From the NCBI RefSeq assembly GCF_009735585.1, contig NZ_VJVW01000001.1, positions 791,698 to 855,697 on the forward strand: a DNA stretch of 64,000 nucleotides, written 5' to 3'. Numbering within the stretch: position 1 is the stretch's first letter; every line of letters begins with the position of its first letter. A program made the position numbers and the translations under genes. This document shows, one piece after another, positions 1 through 9,418 of this stretch. The stretch comes from Christiangramia aestuarii (lineage in GTDB: Bacteria > Bacteroidota > Bacteroidia > Flavobacteriales > Flavobacteriaceae). Under the pieces are notes generated by a model. It had not been told where the DNA came from. It searched no databases and saw nothing but the letters and a program-made list of their open reading frames with translations.

Positions 1-2
1 CG

Positions 3-134
3 TTCATTAGAATTACCATACCCGGGGATTATCAGAATTATAAATTATTACTTAGCGTGATACGGGAAGATTCAAATTATGTGGAACAAAGTTTCACGAG
101 CTTGCATACGCCTTTGAAAAAGGAACTAAATTGA
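3..134 (+). CDS. C-terminal end of an unidentified protein (partial)
   Basis: An open frame enters from the left window edge and ends at TGA (132-134), giving 43 residues that begin FIRITIPGDYQ and end LKKELN. I do not recognise the family from so short a tail. It is convergent with gltA, and the two share the hairpin terminator at 161-190. A real gene is likely because the frame is open up to a stop placed just before that terminator, but the rest lies outside the window. Confidence 0.5.
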   Translation, partial: FIRITIPGDYQNYKLLLSVIREDSNYVEQSFTSLHTPLKKELN

Positions 135-160
135 ACAGTACATTAAATTTTCAAAACAAA

Positions 161-190
161 AAAAAGCCCTGTGATTAAACAGGGCTTTTT
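161..190. terminator. Bidirectional intrinsic terminator between the partial gene and gltA
   Basis: A perfect 8-bp stem AGCCCTGT (165-172) / ACAGGGCT (179-186) has a 6-nt loop, with an A-run on the left and a T-run on the right. It can therefore terminate both the plus-strand partial gene and minus-strand gltA. Confidence 0.85.
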
Positions 191-211
191 TAATTTATTA
201 TAATACAAAGA

Positions 212-1495
212 TTACCTACTACCTAGCGGCTTGAATTCTCTGTGATTTTCTCCAATATATATCTGGCGTGGACGACCGATTGGTTCTTTTCTCAATCTCA
301 TTTCTCTCCACTGAGCGATCCATCCCGGAAGTCTTCCTAAAGCAAACATTACGGTGAACATTTCAACAGGAATACCTAAAGCACGGTAAATGATTCCAGA
401 ATAGAAATCTACGTTTGGATATAGTTTTCTTTTTACGAAGTAATCATCCTCCAGGGCTTCTTTTTCGAGACCTTTAGCGATATCAAGTACAGGATCTTCT
501 ACTCCTAACTGACCTAATACTTCATCTGCAGATTTCTTGATGATCTTAGCACGTGGGTCGAAATTCTTGTATACACGGTGTCCAAAACCCATCAAACGGA
601 AAGGATCTTCCTTATCCTTGGCTTTCTGCATGAACTTGTGAGTATCACCACCATCTTCTTTGATTCTTTCTAGCATTTCGATCACTGCCTGATTAGCACC
701 ACCATGAAGTGGTCCCCAAAGTGCAGAAATACCTGCTGATAGTGAAGCAAAAAGCCCGGCATGAGAAGAACCTACCATTCTAACCGTAGAGGTAGAACAG
801 TTCTGCTCATGATCTGCGTGAAGGATTAATAGTTTATCCAAAGCATCGATCACAGCCTTGTCTACGTTGTAAGTCTTGTTTGGCTTCTCGAACATCATCT
901 TATGCAGGTTCTCTACATATCCAAGGTCCTCATCTCCGTAATTAAGCGGAAGGCTGTTCTTCTTTCTTAAGGTCCATGCTGCAAGTACCGGGAATTTCCC
1001 AAGTATCTTTACGATCGCCTTGTACATATCTTCTTCAGACTGAACATCTACCGAAGATGGGTTAAATGCGATTAGGGCACTGGTAAGTGAAGAAAGCACT
1101 CCCATTGGATGAGCAGATTTTGGAAAACCGTCCAGGATCTTCTTCATCTCCTCATCTACGTGAGACTGCTCCTTAATATCGTTGGTGAATTTTTCCAGCT
1201 GTTGCTTGTTTGGCAGTTCCCCAAAGATCAAAAGGTAAGCTACCTCCAGGAAATCTGCTTTTTCGGCAAGATCCTCGATAGCATATCCGCGATATCTTAA
1301 AACACCTTTCTCACCGTCCAAAAACGTGATGGCACTCTCGCAGCTTCCAGTATTCTTGTATCCAGGGTCTAAAGTGATAAGTCCGGCTTCTCCACGAAGC
1401 TTTTTAATATCTATCCCTATTTCATCTTCGGTTCCCACGGTAACGGGAAACTCATATTTCTTTCCGTCAAATTCGAGTGTCGCTGTTTTAGACAT
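212..1495 (-). CDS. gltA: Citrate synthase (type II, hexameric kind)
   Basis: Condenses acetyl-CoA with oxaloacetate to citrate at the entry of the TCA cycle, in the cytoplasm. The 427 residues match the length of E. coli-type citrate synthases. The catalytic triad is visible: His264 in GPLHGGAN, His306 in GFGHRVYKN and Asp363 in PNVDFYSG. The HADHEQNCSTSTVR segment (226-239) and the C-terminal GRPRQIYIG, which carries an arginine that binds substrate in this family, are also present. It starts at ATG and is followed by a bidirectional terminator. A 258-bp gap separates it from the upstream glycosyltransferase gene, so it is probably its own transcription unit. I saw no clean promoter box there; the nearest match, TAAATTTC, lacks the final G. 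Confidence 0.97.
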   Translation of the reverse strand: MSKTATLEFDGKKYEFPVTVGTEDEIGIDIKKLRGEAGLITLDPGYKNTGSCESAITFLDGEKGVLRYRGYAIEDLAEKADFLEVAYLLIFGELPNKQQLEKFTNDIKEQSHVDEEMKKILDGFPKSAHPMGVLSSLTSALIAFNPSSVDVQSEEDMYKAIVKILGKFPVLAAWTLRKKNSLPLNYGDEDLGYVENLHKMMFEKPNKTYNVDKAVIDALDKLLILHADHEQNCSTSTVRMVGSSHAGLFASLSAGISALWGPLHGGANQAVIEMLERIKEDGGDTHKFMQKAKDKEDPFRLMGFGHRVYKNFDPRAKIIKKSADEVLGQLGVEDPVLDIAKGLEKEALEDDYFVKRKLYPNVDFYSGIIYRALGIPVEMFTVMFALGRLPGWIAQWREMRLRKEPIGRPRQIYIGENHREFKPLGSR

Positions 1496-1753
1496 ATTAT
1501 TTTTAGTTCTTTTAGATTAATTTTTAAGGATTGCTAAATTACGAAATTTAGTGTTAAAATAATTTTAAGCAGACTATTGAAATTTCAGAAATACCCCGAT
1601 TTTCTTCAGTTTTCGCAAATTTTAACTTTCTCACATCAAAATATTGGTCTTCTTTTAATAAGATAGCCCTGAATATGAAAAAAATAATCGCCTTTAATAG
1701 TAAGAAATTATGCTGGGATAGGCATTAATCTGGCAAATTGTGACCTGCTTTTA

Positions 1754-3319
1754 TCAGACTTTTTCCTTAGCCTTCACTGCAAGCTGGTAAAGTTCCGCAT
1801 AATAAGTTTCCACAGATTTTTCCCAGGTAAACCTCTTGGCCCTGGCGTTTGCACAAATCTCATCCCAGGCTTTTCTATCCTTAAAATACAGGTCTACAGC
1901 TTCTGAAAAGATTTTGACAAAATTTGCCGTTTTTTCCTTTACATTTTTACCATCAAAGCTGAAACCGGTTTTCATATTGTCCACCGTATCTATCAATCCG
2001 CCGGTATGATGAACAAGGCATGGCTGGCCATTTCTCATCGCCAGCATCTGGCTAATTCCGCAGGGCTCGAACTGGCTTGGCATGAGGTATAGATTAGATT
2101 CCTGGTAAAGCATGTCTATAATACTTTCAGACTGGGCATTGATGAAAATGAAATTCTTATGGTGGTAACTGGCCTCACGGAAGATCTCTTCATATTCTGG
2201 TGCACCTGTCCCCAGAAGAATATAAACGCCATTTACCTCGGTGAGTTTTTTCATCAAGCCGGGAAGCAGGCCTGGATCTTCTTTAAAGAAAAAGAATTTT
2301 TGTTCGGTAAGCCTGGCTACACTGGTGCAGATAAAATCTGGATTGTGTTCCTGCCACCTGGTGATCTTCTCCCCGGTATGGGCCAGGTAATGTGCTTTAT
2401 AATCCTTTTTTTCTTCCTGCAGCCACCTGAATAATCTTCTCACGCACTGGCGGAATAAGATCCCGCTTTCTACAGTATTAATATTTGAATAGTTGGCTCC
2501 GTTTAAAATTCCGAAGAGCCGTTTTTCCTTATTTGCTTTTTTCAGATCTTCTTCAAGTCCCTCCCCTCCTATAAAATGCGGTGGATTACTTGGCTTCTGA
2601 ATATCTTCCTTATATGAAGGAGAGACGGTATGCACGGCATCGGCCAGCCTAATCCCCACAGCCATGAGATTGATACAATCTGGATAACGGCGATCGTACA
2701 ACTGTTCATGGTCAAATTCTATTTCAGGAAAAAATGCCTTTACTGAAGAATAGTTATTTTCAAATGGCCTTATCCCCTGGATGGCCAGGTTATGAATGGA
2801 ATAAACCATCCTGATATCCTTAAGCACCTTAAACCCCGGATTAAATTTCCGAAGGAATAACAACATACTGGTATGCCAGTCATGCAGGTGAATGATATTC
2901 AGCTTACCAAAAACGCCTTCTCTCACCGCTGCGGCAACAGCTGTACAGAACAATGAAAAAACATTCGCATCTGTGTAAAAAGGCTGGTCTGGATCGTTAA
3001 AATAAATATGGGCGATATCCCCTGCTTTAATGTCTGGATGATGCAGCACATAATGTTTGATACCGGTGATCTCCTGTTTACCGGTCACCTCATAAATCTC
3101 GCCCCGATGCGGGACACCCCGAAAAATAAAATCTATATCGCTTACTTTTTCAGCTCCAGAAGTATGCAGTCTTGAATAAGCGGGGGTAATGATGCTGACG
3201 CGGTCACCCCTTGAAGCGATCTGCCTGGGAACATCTCTCACGACATCTCCCATTCCTCCAGCTTTGCAGCGGGGGATACCATCATTCTCTGCGGCGACGA
3301 AAAGAAAATTATTTTTCAA
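1754..3319 (-). CDS. Glycogen/starch synthase-like glycosyltransferase (GT5)
   Basis: Likely transfers glucose from a nucleotide sugar onto an alpha-1,4-glucan. The protein has 521 residues, slightly longer than typical GlgA (about 480). The N-terminal sugar-nucleotide motif reads KAGGMGDVV (19-27), a variant of the usual K(T/S)GGL(A/G)DV. HLHDWHTS, LNGANYSNIN and, near the C-terminus, PSQFEPCGISQM and HHTGGLIDTV follow in GT-B order, with the conserved Glu of FEPCG kept. The start is TTG at 3319: the in-frame stop upstream is reached before any ATG. No glgB, glgC or phosphorylase gene is nearby, so it stands alone between eno and gltA. A starch-synthase role is family-based; a different glucan acceptor is possible. 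Confidence 0.82.
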   Translation of the reverse strand: MKNNFLFVAAENDGIPRCKAGGMGDVVRDVPRQIASRGDRVSIITPAYSRLHTSGAEKVSDIDFIFRGVPHRGEIYEVTGKQEITGIKHYVLHHPDIKAGDIAHIYFNDPDQPFYTDANVFSLFCTAVAAAVREGVFGKLNIIHLHDWHTSMLLFLRKFNPGFKVLKDIRMVYSIHNLAIQGIRPFENNYSSVKAFFPEIEFDHEQLYDRRYPDCINLMAVGIRLADAVHTVSPSYKEDIQKPSNPPHFIGGEGLEEDLKKANKEKRLFGILNGANYSNINTVESGILFRQCVRRLFRWLQEEKKDYKAHYLAHTGEKITRWQEHNPDFICTSVARLTEQKFFFFKEDPGLLPGLMKKLTEVNGVYILLGTGAPEYEEIFREASYHHKNFIFINAQSESIIDMLYQESNLYLMPSQFEPCGISQMLAMRNGQPCLVHHTGGLIDTVDNMKTGFSFDGKNVKEKTANFVKIFSEAVDLYFKDRKAWDEICANARAKRFTWEKSVETYYAELYQLAVKAKEKV

Positions 3320-3415
3320 TTGGTTATTTTGGTTTTCCTGAAATTAGTAATTAGGCCATAGTTCTCACAGCCCGGACTTTTAAATCATTGTTAAATTAAG
3401 GAACTTAAAATAAAA

Positions 3416-3442
3416 AAGCCCCTTCTTTCGAAGAGGCTTTTC
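3416..3442 (-). terminator. Intrinsic terminator downstream of eno
   Basis: Stem AAGCCCCTTC (3416-3425) / GAAGAGGCTT (3430-3439) has one mismatch and a 4-nt loop. On the minus strand it is followed by a T-run (the A-run at 3411-3417 on the plus strand). It lies just after the eno stop codon. Confidence 0.8.
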
Positions 3443-3460
3443 AAATAATATTCTAAAATC

Positions 3461-4753
<1,293 letters not shown>

Positions 4754-4892
4754 CTATATTTTATTAGTTAGTTGAACAATCTGCAAGATACAAATACAGC
4801 TCTTAAAATACGAGTGTACATCACAGTTTTAAGGCATTTATAACTAATAATCAAGCTCAAACGTTTTCGAAAAAATCAAATGGGAGATTTCC

Positions 4893-5552
4893 CTAATTTT
4901 TGAAAATGTCAAAATAGGCCCGAAAGTTAATTCCCAATCCACCCTCACTCCCCCCAGCGTATTTTTCCGAGGAATCGGGGAATTGAAGATCTTCAAAGGC
5001 CTTCTTTGAATCCAGTGTTGTATAGGTAAGCAAAAGGCTGAATTTAATACGGTCCAGGCCGAAGAAATCACCCTCGACACCAGCAGAAAAATTCCAAAAA
5101 GAAATATTATCTGAAGTACCTGCTTCCTCCCGCAGTTCATATCTGGTATTATCGCGCAGAAAATACCTTTCAGACACTTTCATTCTTCCCAGATTAAATT
5201 CCGGTAAAAAAACCAGTGCGGCTTCCTGGTTACCGAAAATAAATTTTGGGCCAAGGGAGAAATTGAAAGAATTGAACCTGCCATCGAATTTTGCCCGTCC
5301 CTCAGGTGGTAATGATCCCAGATCAGGAAATTCCCTTATATTAGGTTGCCCGGAAAAGTAACTTATTCCGATCTCCGGTGCAAGAAATTTAAACCGCAGC
5401 AGCTCAGCCCCGGCCTCGAATCCGCCAAATGTATTGCCTTCAAAACCCTTATCATAGAAAGCCTTTGCCCCGGCATACACTTTAGGAGCCCATTGAGCGT
5501 TGGCATGAAAAGCACTGAAAAGGATAATTAATATTAGCGAGAGGCGCTTCAC
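4893..5552 (-). CDS. Putative outer-membrane beta-barrel protein, unknown function
   Basis: A 219-residue protein with a Sec signal peptide (about residues 1-19, ending HANAQ) followed by alternating polar/hydrophobic strands rich in Gly, Phe and Tyr, as in small Bacteroidota beta-barrels. I recognise no named family. The start is GTG, placed 0 bp after the stop of the upstream gene. A GGAAAGGAG Shine-Dalgarno-like stretch lies inside the end of that gene, so the two are very probably translationally coupled. Both may be parts of one envelope function. The C-terminus is IYFDIFKN-like with aromatic residues, as expected for a barrel. Confidence 0.7.
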   Translation of the reverse strand: MKRLSLILIILFSAFHANAQWAPKVYAGAKAFYDKGFEGNTFGGFEAGAELLRFKFLAPEIGISYFSGQPNIREFPDLGSLPPEGRAKFDGRFNSFNFSLGPKFIFGNQEAALVFLPEFNLGRMKVSERYFLRDNTRYELREEAGTSDNISFWNFSAGVEGDFFGLDRIKFSLLLTYTTLDSKKAFEDLQFPDSSEKYAGGSEGGLGINFRAYFDIFKN

Positions 5553-6083
5553 TTACTCCTTTCCCAATTTAAATCCAAGCTGAATATCTATTAGCGGGGA
5601 GAAATAAGTGTCTCCGGAATCATTAAATCCCAAACCGGCTCCAAGGTTCAGGTTCAGTTTAAAATTGCTGTTGTAAACCCTTTGTAAACCCCAGGCAGGC
5701 CCAAGGAAACCAGTATAATCATCCTCTAATTCCATATCACCAAAAACAGGATCTCCAATCCCTAAAACTCCCACGGCTGCGATATAATTGGCAGAGTTTT
5801 CAGATACCTTCTTGCCTTTATCCAGCCGCTTTTCAAAATTATAATAATAACGGTACTGCACTTCGAATTGAGGAAATACCCCATATTCAGGTTCGTCCAG
5901 GTAATAAGCATCATGATATCCAAAACCCAGCCCGGCCATGGCATCTATAGTAGAATTATTTGAAACCGCCCATTCGTACTCGGCAGAAGGTATGAGGAAA
6001 TTAAGGGAAAACTGGTTCCGGGTAGTTTGGGATTGAGCAGCAAAACCTGCGAAGAACAGGAATAACATTAAAGCTTTCTTCAT
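5553..6083 (-). CDS. Putative outer-membrane beta-barrel protein, unknown function
   Basis: A 176-residue protein with a signal peptide (MKKALMLFLFFAGFAAQSQ) and then beta-strand-rich sequence (EVQYRYYYNFEK, LNLNLGAGLGF, IDIQLGFKLGKE) typical of an outer-membrane barrel. It ends immediately before the GTG start of the 219-residue barrel protein, and its last codons supply that gene's ribosome-binding site. A -7 promoter-like box lies 37 bp upstream (6120-6127). No family could be named. Confidence 0.7.
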   Translation of the reverse strand: MKKALMLFLFFAGFAAQSQTTRNQFSLNFLIPSAEYEWAVSNNSTIDAMAGLGFGYHDAYYLDEPEYGVFPQFEVQYRYYYNFEKRLDKGKKVSENSANYIAAVGVLGIGDPVFGDMELEDDYTGFLGPAWGLQRVYNSNFKLNLNLGAGLGFNDSGDTYFSPLIDIQLGFKLGKE

Positions 6084-6119
6084 CTTAGATTTAGGATTTA
6101 AATTTCTTCATAAACTACA

Positions 6120-6127
6120 CAAAACTA
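6120..6127 (-). promoter_or_regulatory. Bacteroidota -7 box (TAGTTTTG)
   Basis: Read on the minus strand, TAGTTTTG matches the Bacteroidota -7 consensus TAnnTTTG exactly and would start a leader of about 30 nt for the two-gene barrel operon. No clear TTTG -33 element lies at the expected distance, so support is moderate. Confidence 0.4.
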
Positions 6128-6212
6128 TAAGGGTGAGCAACCTTTTTTTATATTTAACCGTTAAGGGAGTTAAAATGATAAGATATTACTCGACAGATTA
6201 AAAAGGAAATAA

Positions 6213-7430
6213 TTAAAAAATCTTATAACCTAACTTCAAATTCAGACTGTTGTAAGAACTTTTCCAATCCAAATCATAACCACCCTCAACAAACCTTTCA
6301 CCATTAACTGCCCGGCTTTCGTAATTCATACCTACATGGAATTTTTTAGAGAAATCAAGCCCCACACCAAACCTGAAACCTAAGGTAATGTCCAAATCTT
6401 CCAATACAGGATCCATCGCCCGGTTAGTATTAGCGAATAATATTTCAGAATTAACTGGCATATCTATTACAGGTCCAGCCTGTAAGAATAAATTCATATT
6501 CGTATTCAAAAAAAGATAGTGCTTCACTCCCAGGAAAAAATTTACTGAATTATAATTCACCCTTAGATCTGCATCATAATTTCTAGCATCTACGAATTTC
6601 TCATCACTAAATGATCTGTAGAACAATTCTCCCACAGCAGACCATTTATAATTATTAAAGCTGAAATTATATTCTAAATTGGCTCCTAAACCATATTCAA
6701 GACCGTTTAATTCGGTCCCCGCCGCATTCAGCCCTCTATCAACATTAAGGCTTGCATAGCCAAGCCCAACCACAGGCGAGAAATAAAATTCAGGCTTCCC
6801 TGTTTCAACCACATAGAATGGAGTAGTAGAATTAATGCAATTATTAAGTTTGGTGAAATAGCTCATTAAATCTGACCTGGTGTAATAAATGTTTTGAATC
6901 TGAAAATTTAAATTTTCACAGGTCAATTCGTTGCTTATTTGTTGACGGAACCTCTGATTTTCTAAAATTTTCCGGTTAACAAGATATTTTTTATAGATAA
7001 GCGGTTCAATTTCATCATCGCCTTTCCGGTAAAAGAACACCGATTTAGAACTGGTTTTATATTCTAACAGATCTATTTCTCCATTCACAAGCAATCTTAA
7101 AAAGACATTTTTTTCTTCGAAATCAGGGCTTCTTTTCTGGTCTAGATTACCGGACTTAGTAGAGGAGATTTCGATTTTGGCATAATCGCCTACATAATAG
7201 AAATCGCCTACTTTAAATTCCCTGACATCAGAAGCCTTTGCGGTTTCAACTTGGCTATTCCCAGAGATTTTATACTCAAATTCATCTGGATTAAGATTCC
7301 AGTCCATATTCTTGATCAGACATTCAGTTGTTTCCCCGGAGTTATTAATAAAATATCCTTTCTCAAATTCAAGTTGGGCGTGAGCAAAAGAGCAGAACAG
7401 TATGGCAATAAAAATTGAAAATTTCCTCAA
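6213..7430 (-). CDS. Secreted protein with N-terminal domain and C-terminal beta-barrel, unknown function
   Basis: A 405-residue protein. The signal peptide ends AHAQ (about residue 19). Residues about 20-200 resemble the Bacteroidota family that opens with a GYFINNSGETTE-type motif (a soluble beta domain). Residues about 215-405 are an outer-membrane-type barrel ending LKLGYKIF with the terminal Phe. The only possible start is TTG at 7430, since an in-frame TAA lies upstream and no ATG falls in the first 40 codons. It lies upstream of the two-gene barrel operon, in the same direction but with a 129-bp gap. Confidence 0.7.
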   Translation of the reverse strand: MRKFSIFIAILFCSFAHAQLEFEKGYFINNSGETTECLIKNMDWNLNPDEFEYKISGNSQVETAKASDVREFKVGDFYYVGDYAKIEISSTKSGNLDQKRSPDFEEKNVFLRLLVNGEIDLLEYKTSSKSVFFYRKGDDEIEPLIYKKYLVNRKILENQRFRQQISNELTCENLNFQIQNIYYTRSDLMSYFTKLNNCINSTTPFYVVETGKPEFYFSPVVGLGYASLNVDRGLNAAGTELNGLEYGLGANLEYNFSFNNYKWSAVGELFYRSFSDEKFVDARNYDADLRVNYNSVNFFLGVKHYLFLNTNMNLFLQAGPVIDMPVNSEILFANTNRAMDPVLEDLDITLGFRFGVGLDFSKKFHVGMNYESRAVNGERFVEGGYDLDWKSSYNSLNLKLGYKIF

Positions 7431-7484
7431 AGCTGGTAGGTTAAGTTAAAAAGCAGTAAACATAAATAGATATTCTATGGTATT

Positions 7485-7492
7485 CAAATTTA
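7485..7492 (-). promoter_or_regulatory. Bacteroidota -7 box (TAAATTTG) for the 405-residue protein
   Basis: TAAATTTG on the minus strand matches TAnnTTTG exactly and lies about 55 bp before the TTG start, between that gene and the carA terminator. No good -33 box was found. Confidence 0.4.
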
Positions 7493-7515
7493 TTTTACAG
7501 CCAAGCGTGAATAAA

Positions 7516-7544
7516 AAAAGGTCGGGAATACCACCCGACCTTTT
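7516..7544 (-). terminator. Intrinsic terminator downstream of carA
   Basis: A GC-rich stem GGTCGGG (7520-7526) / CCCGACC (7534-7540) is extended by A:T pairs. On the minus strand a run of T follows. It lies 20 bp after the carA stop codon. Confidence 0.85.
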
Positions 7545-7563
7545 AATTCTTATATAACTTGTT

Positions 7564-8676
7564 TTATGCTTTTACAGATTTGATCCTGTCGATGAACTTA
7601 TCAAAAAGATAGCTGGCATCGTGCGGCCCAGGGCTGGCTTCAGGGTGGTATTGCACAGAGAACGTATTCTTGTTCTTCATGGCAAGTCCACCAACGGTCC
7701 CATCATTCAAACAAATGTGGGTTACTTCTACATCAGGGTGAGCTTCGGTTTCTTCCTTGTCTACAGAGAATCCGTGGTTCTGGGATGTAATCTCGCCTTT
7801 CCCGGTGATCATATTCTTTACAGGATGGTTGATCCCCCTGTGACCATGGTGCATCTTATAGGTTTTGATCCCGTTAGCAATAGCTATGATCTGGTGACCA
7901 AGGCAAATACCAAACAACGGATGATCGTTCTCAATAATGGTCTTGGTTACCTCAATGGCGCTATCCAGCGGCTGTGGATCTCCAGGACCATTTGAAAGGA
8001 AATATCCGTCTGGATTCCATTCTTTCATATCCTCATAGGTAGCATCGTAAGGATACACCTTAATATAAGCGTCCCTTTCAGCCAGATTTCTAAGAATATT
8101 AGTTTTAATTCCCACGTCTAAAGCAGCGATCTTATAGGTTGCATTTTCATTTCCATAGAAATATGGCTCTTTGGTGGAAACTTTAGAGGCTAACTCTAAC
8201 CCGTTCATATCTGGCACCTTTTTCAGTTCCTCCTTTAGACCATCGATATTGTCTACATCTGTAGAGATGATCGCGTTCATGGCTCCATTTTCACGTATGT
8301 AGGTAACCAGGGCACGAGTATCCACATCTGAGATCGCGAAGATCTTATTTTCTTCCAGGAAGTCTTCCAGGGACTTATCGGCTGCAGGCCTGGAATAGGT
8401 ATAACTGAAGTTCTTACAAATAAGCCCGGCGATCTTGGCGCTATCAGACTCATTTTCATTTTCATTGGTTCCGTAATTACCAATATGAGCATTGGTGGTG
8501 ACCATAAGCTGTCCAAAGTAGGAAGGGTCTGTAAAGATCTCCTGGTAGCCGGTCATCCCGGTGTTGAAACATACTTCGCCGGTTGCACTACCTTCCTTAT
8601 TGCCGACCGCCTTGCCGTAGAAGATAGTTCCGTCTTCCAGTAAAATAATCGCTTTTCTTTTAGCCTGATATTTCAT
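7564..8676 (-). CDS. carA: Carbamoyl-phosphate synthase small (glutaminase) subunit
   Basis: Hydrolyses glutamine to feed ammonia to CarB for carbamoyl phosphate, a precursor of arginine and pyrimidines. The 370 residues have the two expected domains: an N-terminal CPSase small-subunit fold (about 1-150) and a class I glutamine amidotransferase (about 183-365). The latter has nucleophile Cys258 in GICLGHQ and the partners His344 and Glu346 in QYHPEASPGPHD. carB is not in the window, so the pair is split here. The gene lies after the terminator that ends the ribosomal cluster and has its own downstream terminator. Confidence 0.97.
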   Translation of the reverse strand: MKYQAKRKAIILLEDGTIFYGKAVGNKEGSATGEVCFNTGMTGYQEIFTDPSYFGQLMVTTNAHIGNYGTNENENESDSAKIAGLICKNFSYTYSRPAADKSLEDFLEENKIFAISDVDTRALVTYIRENGAMNAIISTDVDNIDGLKEELKKVPDMNGLELASKVSTKEPYFYGNENATYKIAALDVGIKTNILRNLAERDAYIKVYPYDATYEDMKEWNPDGYFLSNGPGDPQPLDSAIEVTKTIIENDHPLFGICLGHQIIAIANGIKTYKMHHGHRGINHPVKNMITGKGEITSQNHGFSVDKEETEAHPDVEVTHICLNDGTVGGLAMKNKNTFSVQYHPEASPGPHDASYLFDKFIDRIKSVKA

Positions 8677-8730
8677 AGTCGTGTTGTGTGTTTACTGTGG
8701 CTGTAAAAATAATTATCAATAGGGTATAAA

Positions 8731-8761
8731 AAAAGGATAAACTATTAAAGCTTATCCTTTT
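8731..8761 (-). terminator. Terminator of the ribosomal supercluster (after rplQ)
   Basis: A perfect 10-bp stem AAAAGGATAA (8731-8740) / TTATCCTTTT (8752-8761) has an 11-nt loop and, on the minus strand, a T-run. It lies 28 bp after the rplQ stop and separates it from carA. Confidence 0.85.
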
Positions 8762-8789
8762 AAAATTTAGATTATAAAGAGAATCATTT

Positions 8790-9314
8790 CTATTCTTCTT
8801 TTTTATCATCCTTTTTTTCTGCCTTTGGCTCTTCAGCCTTTGGCGCTTCTTTTTTAGTTTCTGTAGCTGGTGCAGTAGAAGCAGTATCTTCAGATTTCTT
8901 CTTACCGGCACGACGCGTAGATTTTTTCTTCTTAGGCTTATCTACACCATAAGTTTCATTGTAATCTACAAGCTCGATCATCGCCATTTCAGCAGCATCT
9001 CCAAGACGGCTACCTAGTTTAATAACTCTGGTATAACCACCTGGACGATCTCCTACTTTAGGAGCAACATCTCTGAAAAGCTCACTAACAGCTTCTTTGC
9101 TTCTAAGTTTACTAAACACAATCCTTCTGTTGTGAGTAGTATCTTCTTTAGACTTAGTTACTAGAGGCTCTACAAATACTTTAAGAGCTTTAGCCTTGGC
9201 AACTGTAGTGTTGATACGTTTATGCTCAATTAGGGAACAAGCCATGTTTGCAAGCATAGCCCTGCGGTGTGCAGTCTTTCTACCTAAATGATTTCCTTTT
9301 TTTCCGTGTCTCAT
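8790..9314 (-). CDS. rplQ: 50S ribosomal protein L17 with charged C-terminal tail
   Basis: A large-subunit protein near the exit tunnel. The L17 core ([21 protein letters not shown] through [15 protein letters not shown]) fills about residues 1-120. It is followed by a low-complexity Lys/Glu/Ala tail of about 50 residues, giving 174 residues against 127 in E. coli. Such tails are common in Bacteroidota L17. It is the last gene of the cluster and is followed by a strong terminator. Confidence 0.97.
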   Translation of the reverse strand: MRHGKKGNHLGRKTAHRRAMLANMACSLIEHKRINTTVAKAKALKVFVEPLVTKSKEDTTHNRRIVFSKLRSKEAVSELFRDVAPKVGDRPGGYTRVIKLGSRLGDAAEMAMIELVDYNETYGVDKPKKKKSTRRAGKKKSEDTASTAPATETKKEAPKAEEPKAEKKDDKKEE

Positions 9315-9392
9315 GACATTTTTTGTTTCATCATCTTGCTACGACCCACTTTGAGGAGCAAATTATGACGGGATTATATAATTTAACTAAAA

Positions 9393-9414
9393 GCAGGGAA
9401 AATTAATTCCCCGC
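9393..9414 (-). promoter_or_regulatory. Hairpin in the rpoA-rplQ gap
   Basis: GCAGGGAA (9393-9400) and TTCCCCGC (9407-9414) form an 8-bp stem with one G-U pair, directly after the rpoA stop codon. On the minus strand it is followed by TTTTAG only, so it is a weak terminator or attenuator, or an mRNA processing or stability element. Its role is unknown. Confidence 0.35.
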
Positions 9415-9418
9415 GAGC

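Noticed and set aside
1534-1541. Promoter for gltA (TAAATTTC)
   Set aside because: The final G of TAnnTTTG is missing and no -33 element is at the right distance; in this AT-rich gap such matches arise by chance.
4844-5140. Minus-strand open frame overlapping the 219-residue barrel protein gene
   Set aside because: It lies in another frame of the same strand, lacks a family-like sequence, and the overlapping frame has a signal peptide, ribosome-binding site and coupled start.
8660-8911. 83-residue minus-strand frame across the end of rplQ and the carA gap
   Set aside because: Its Lys-rich sequence is a frame-shifted reading of the charged L17 tail, and it runs through the terminator at 8731-8761.
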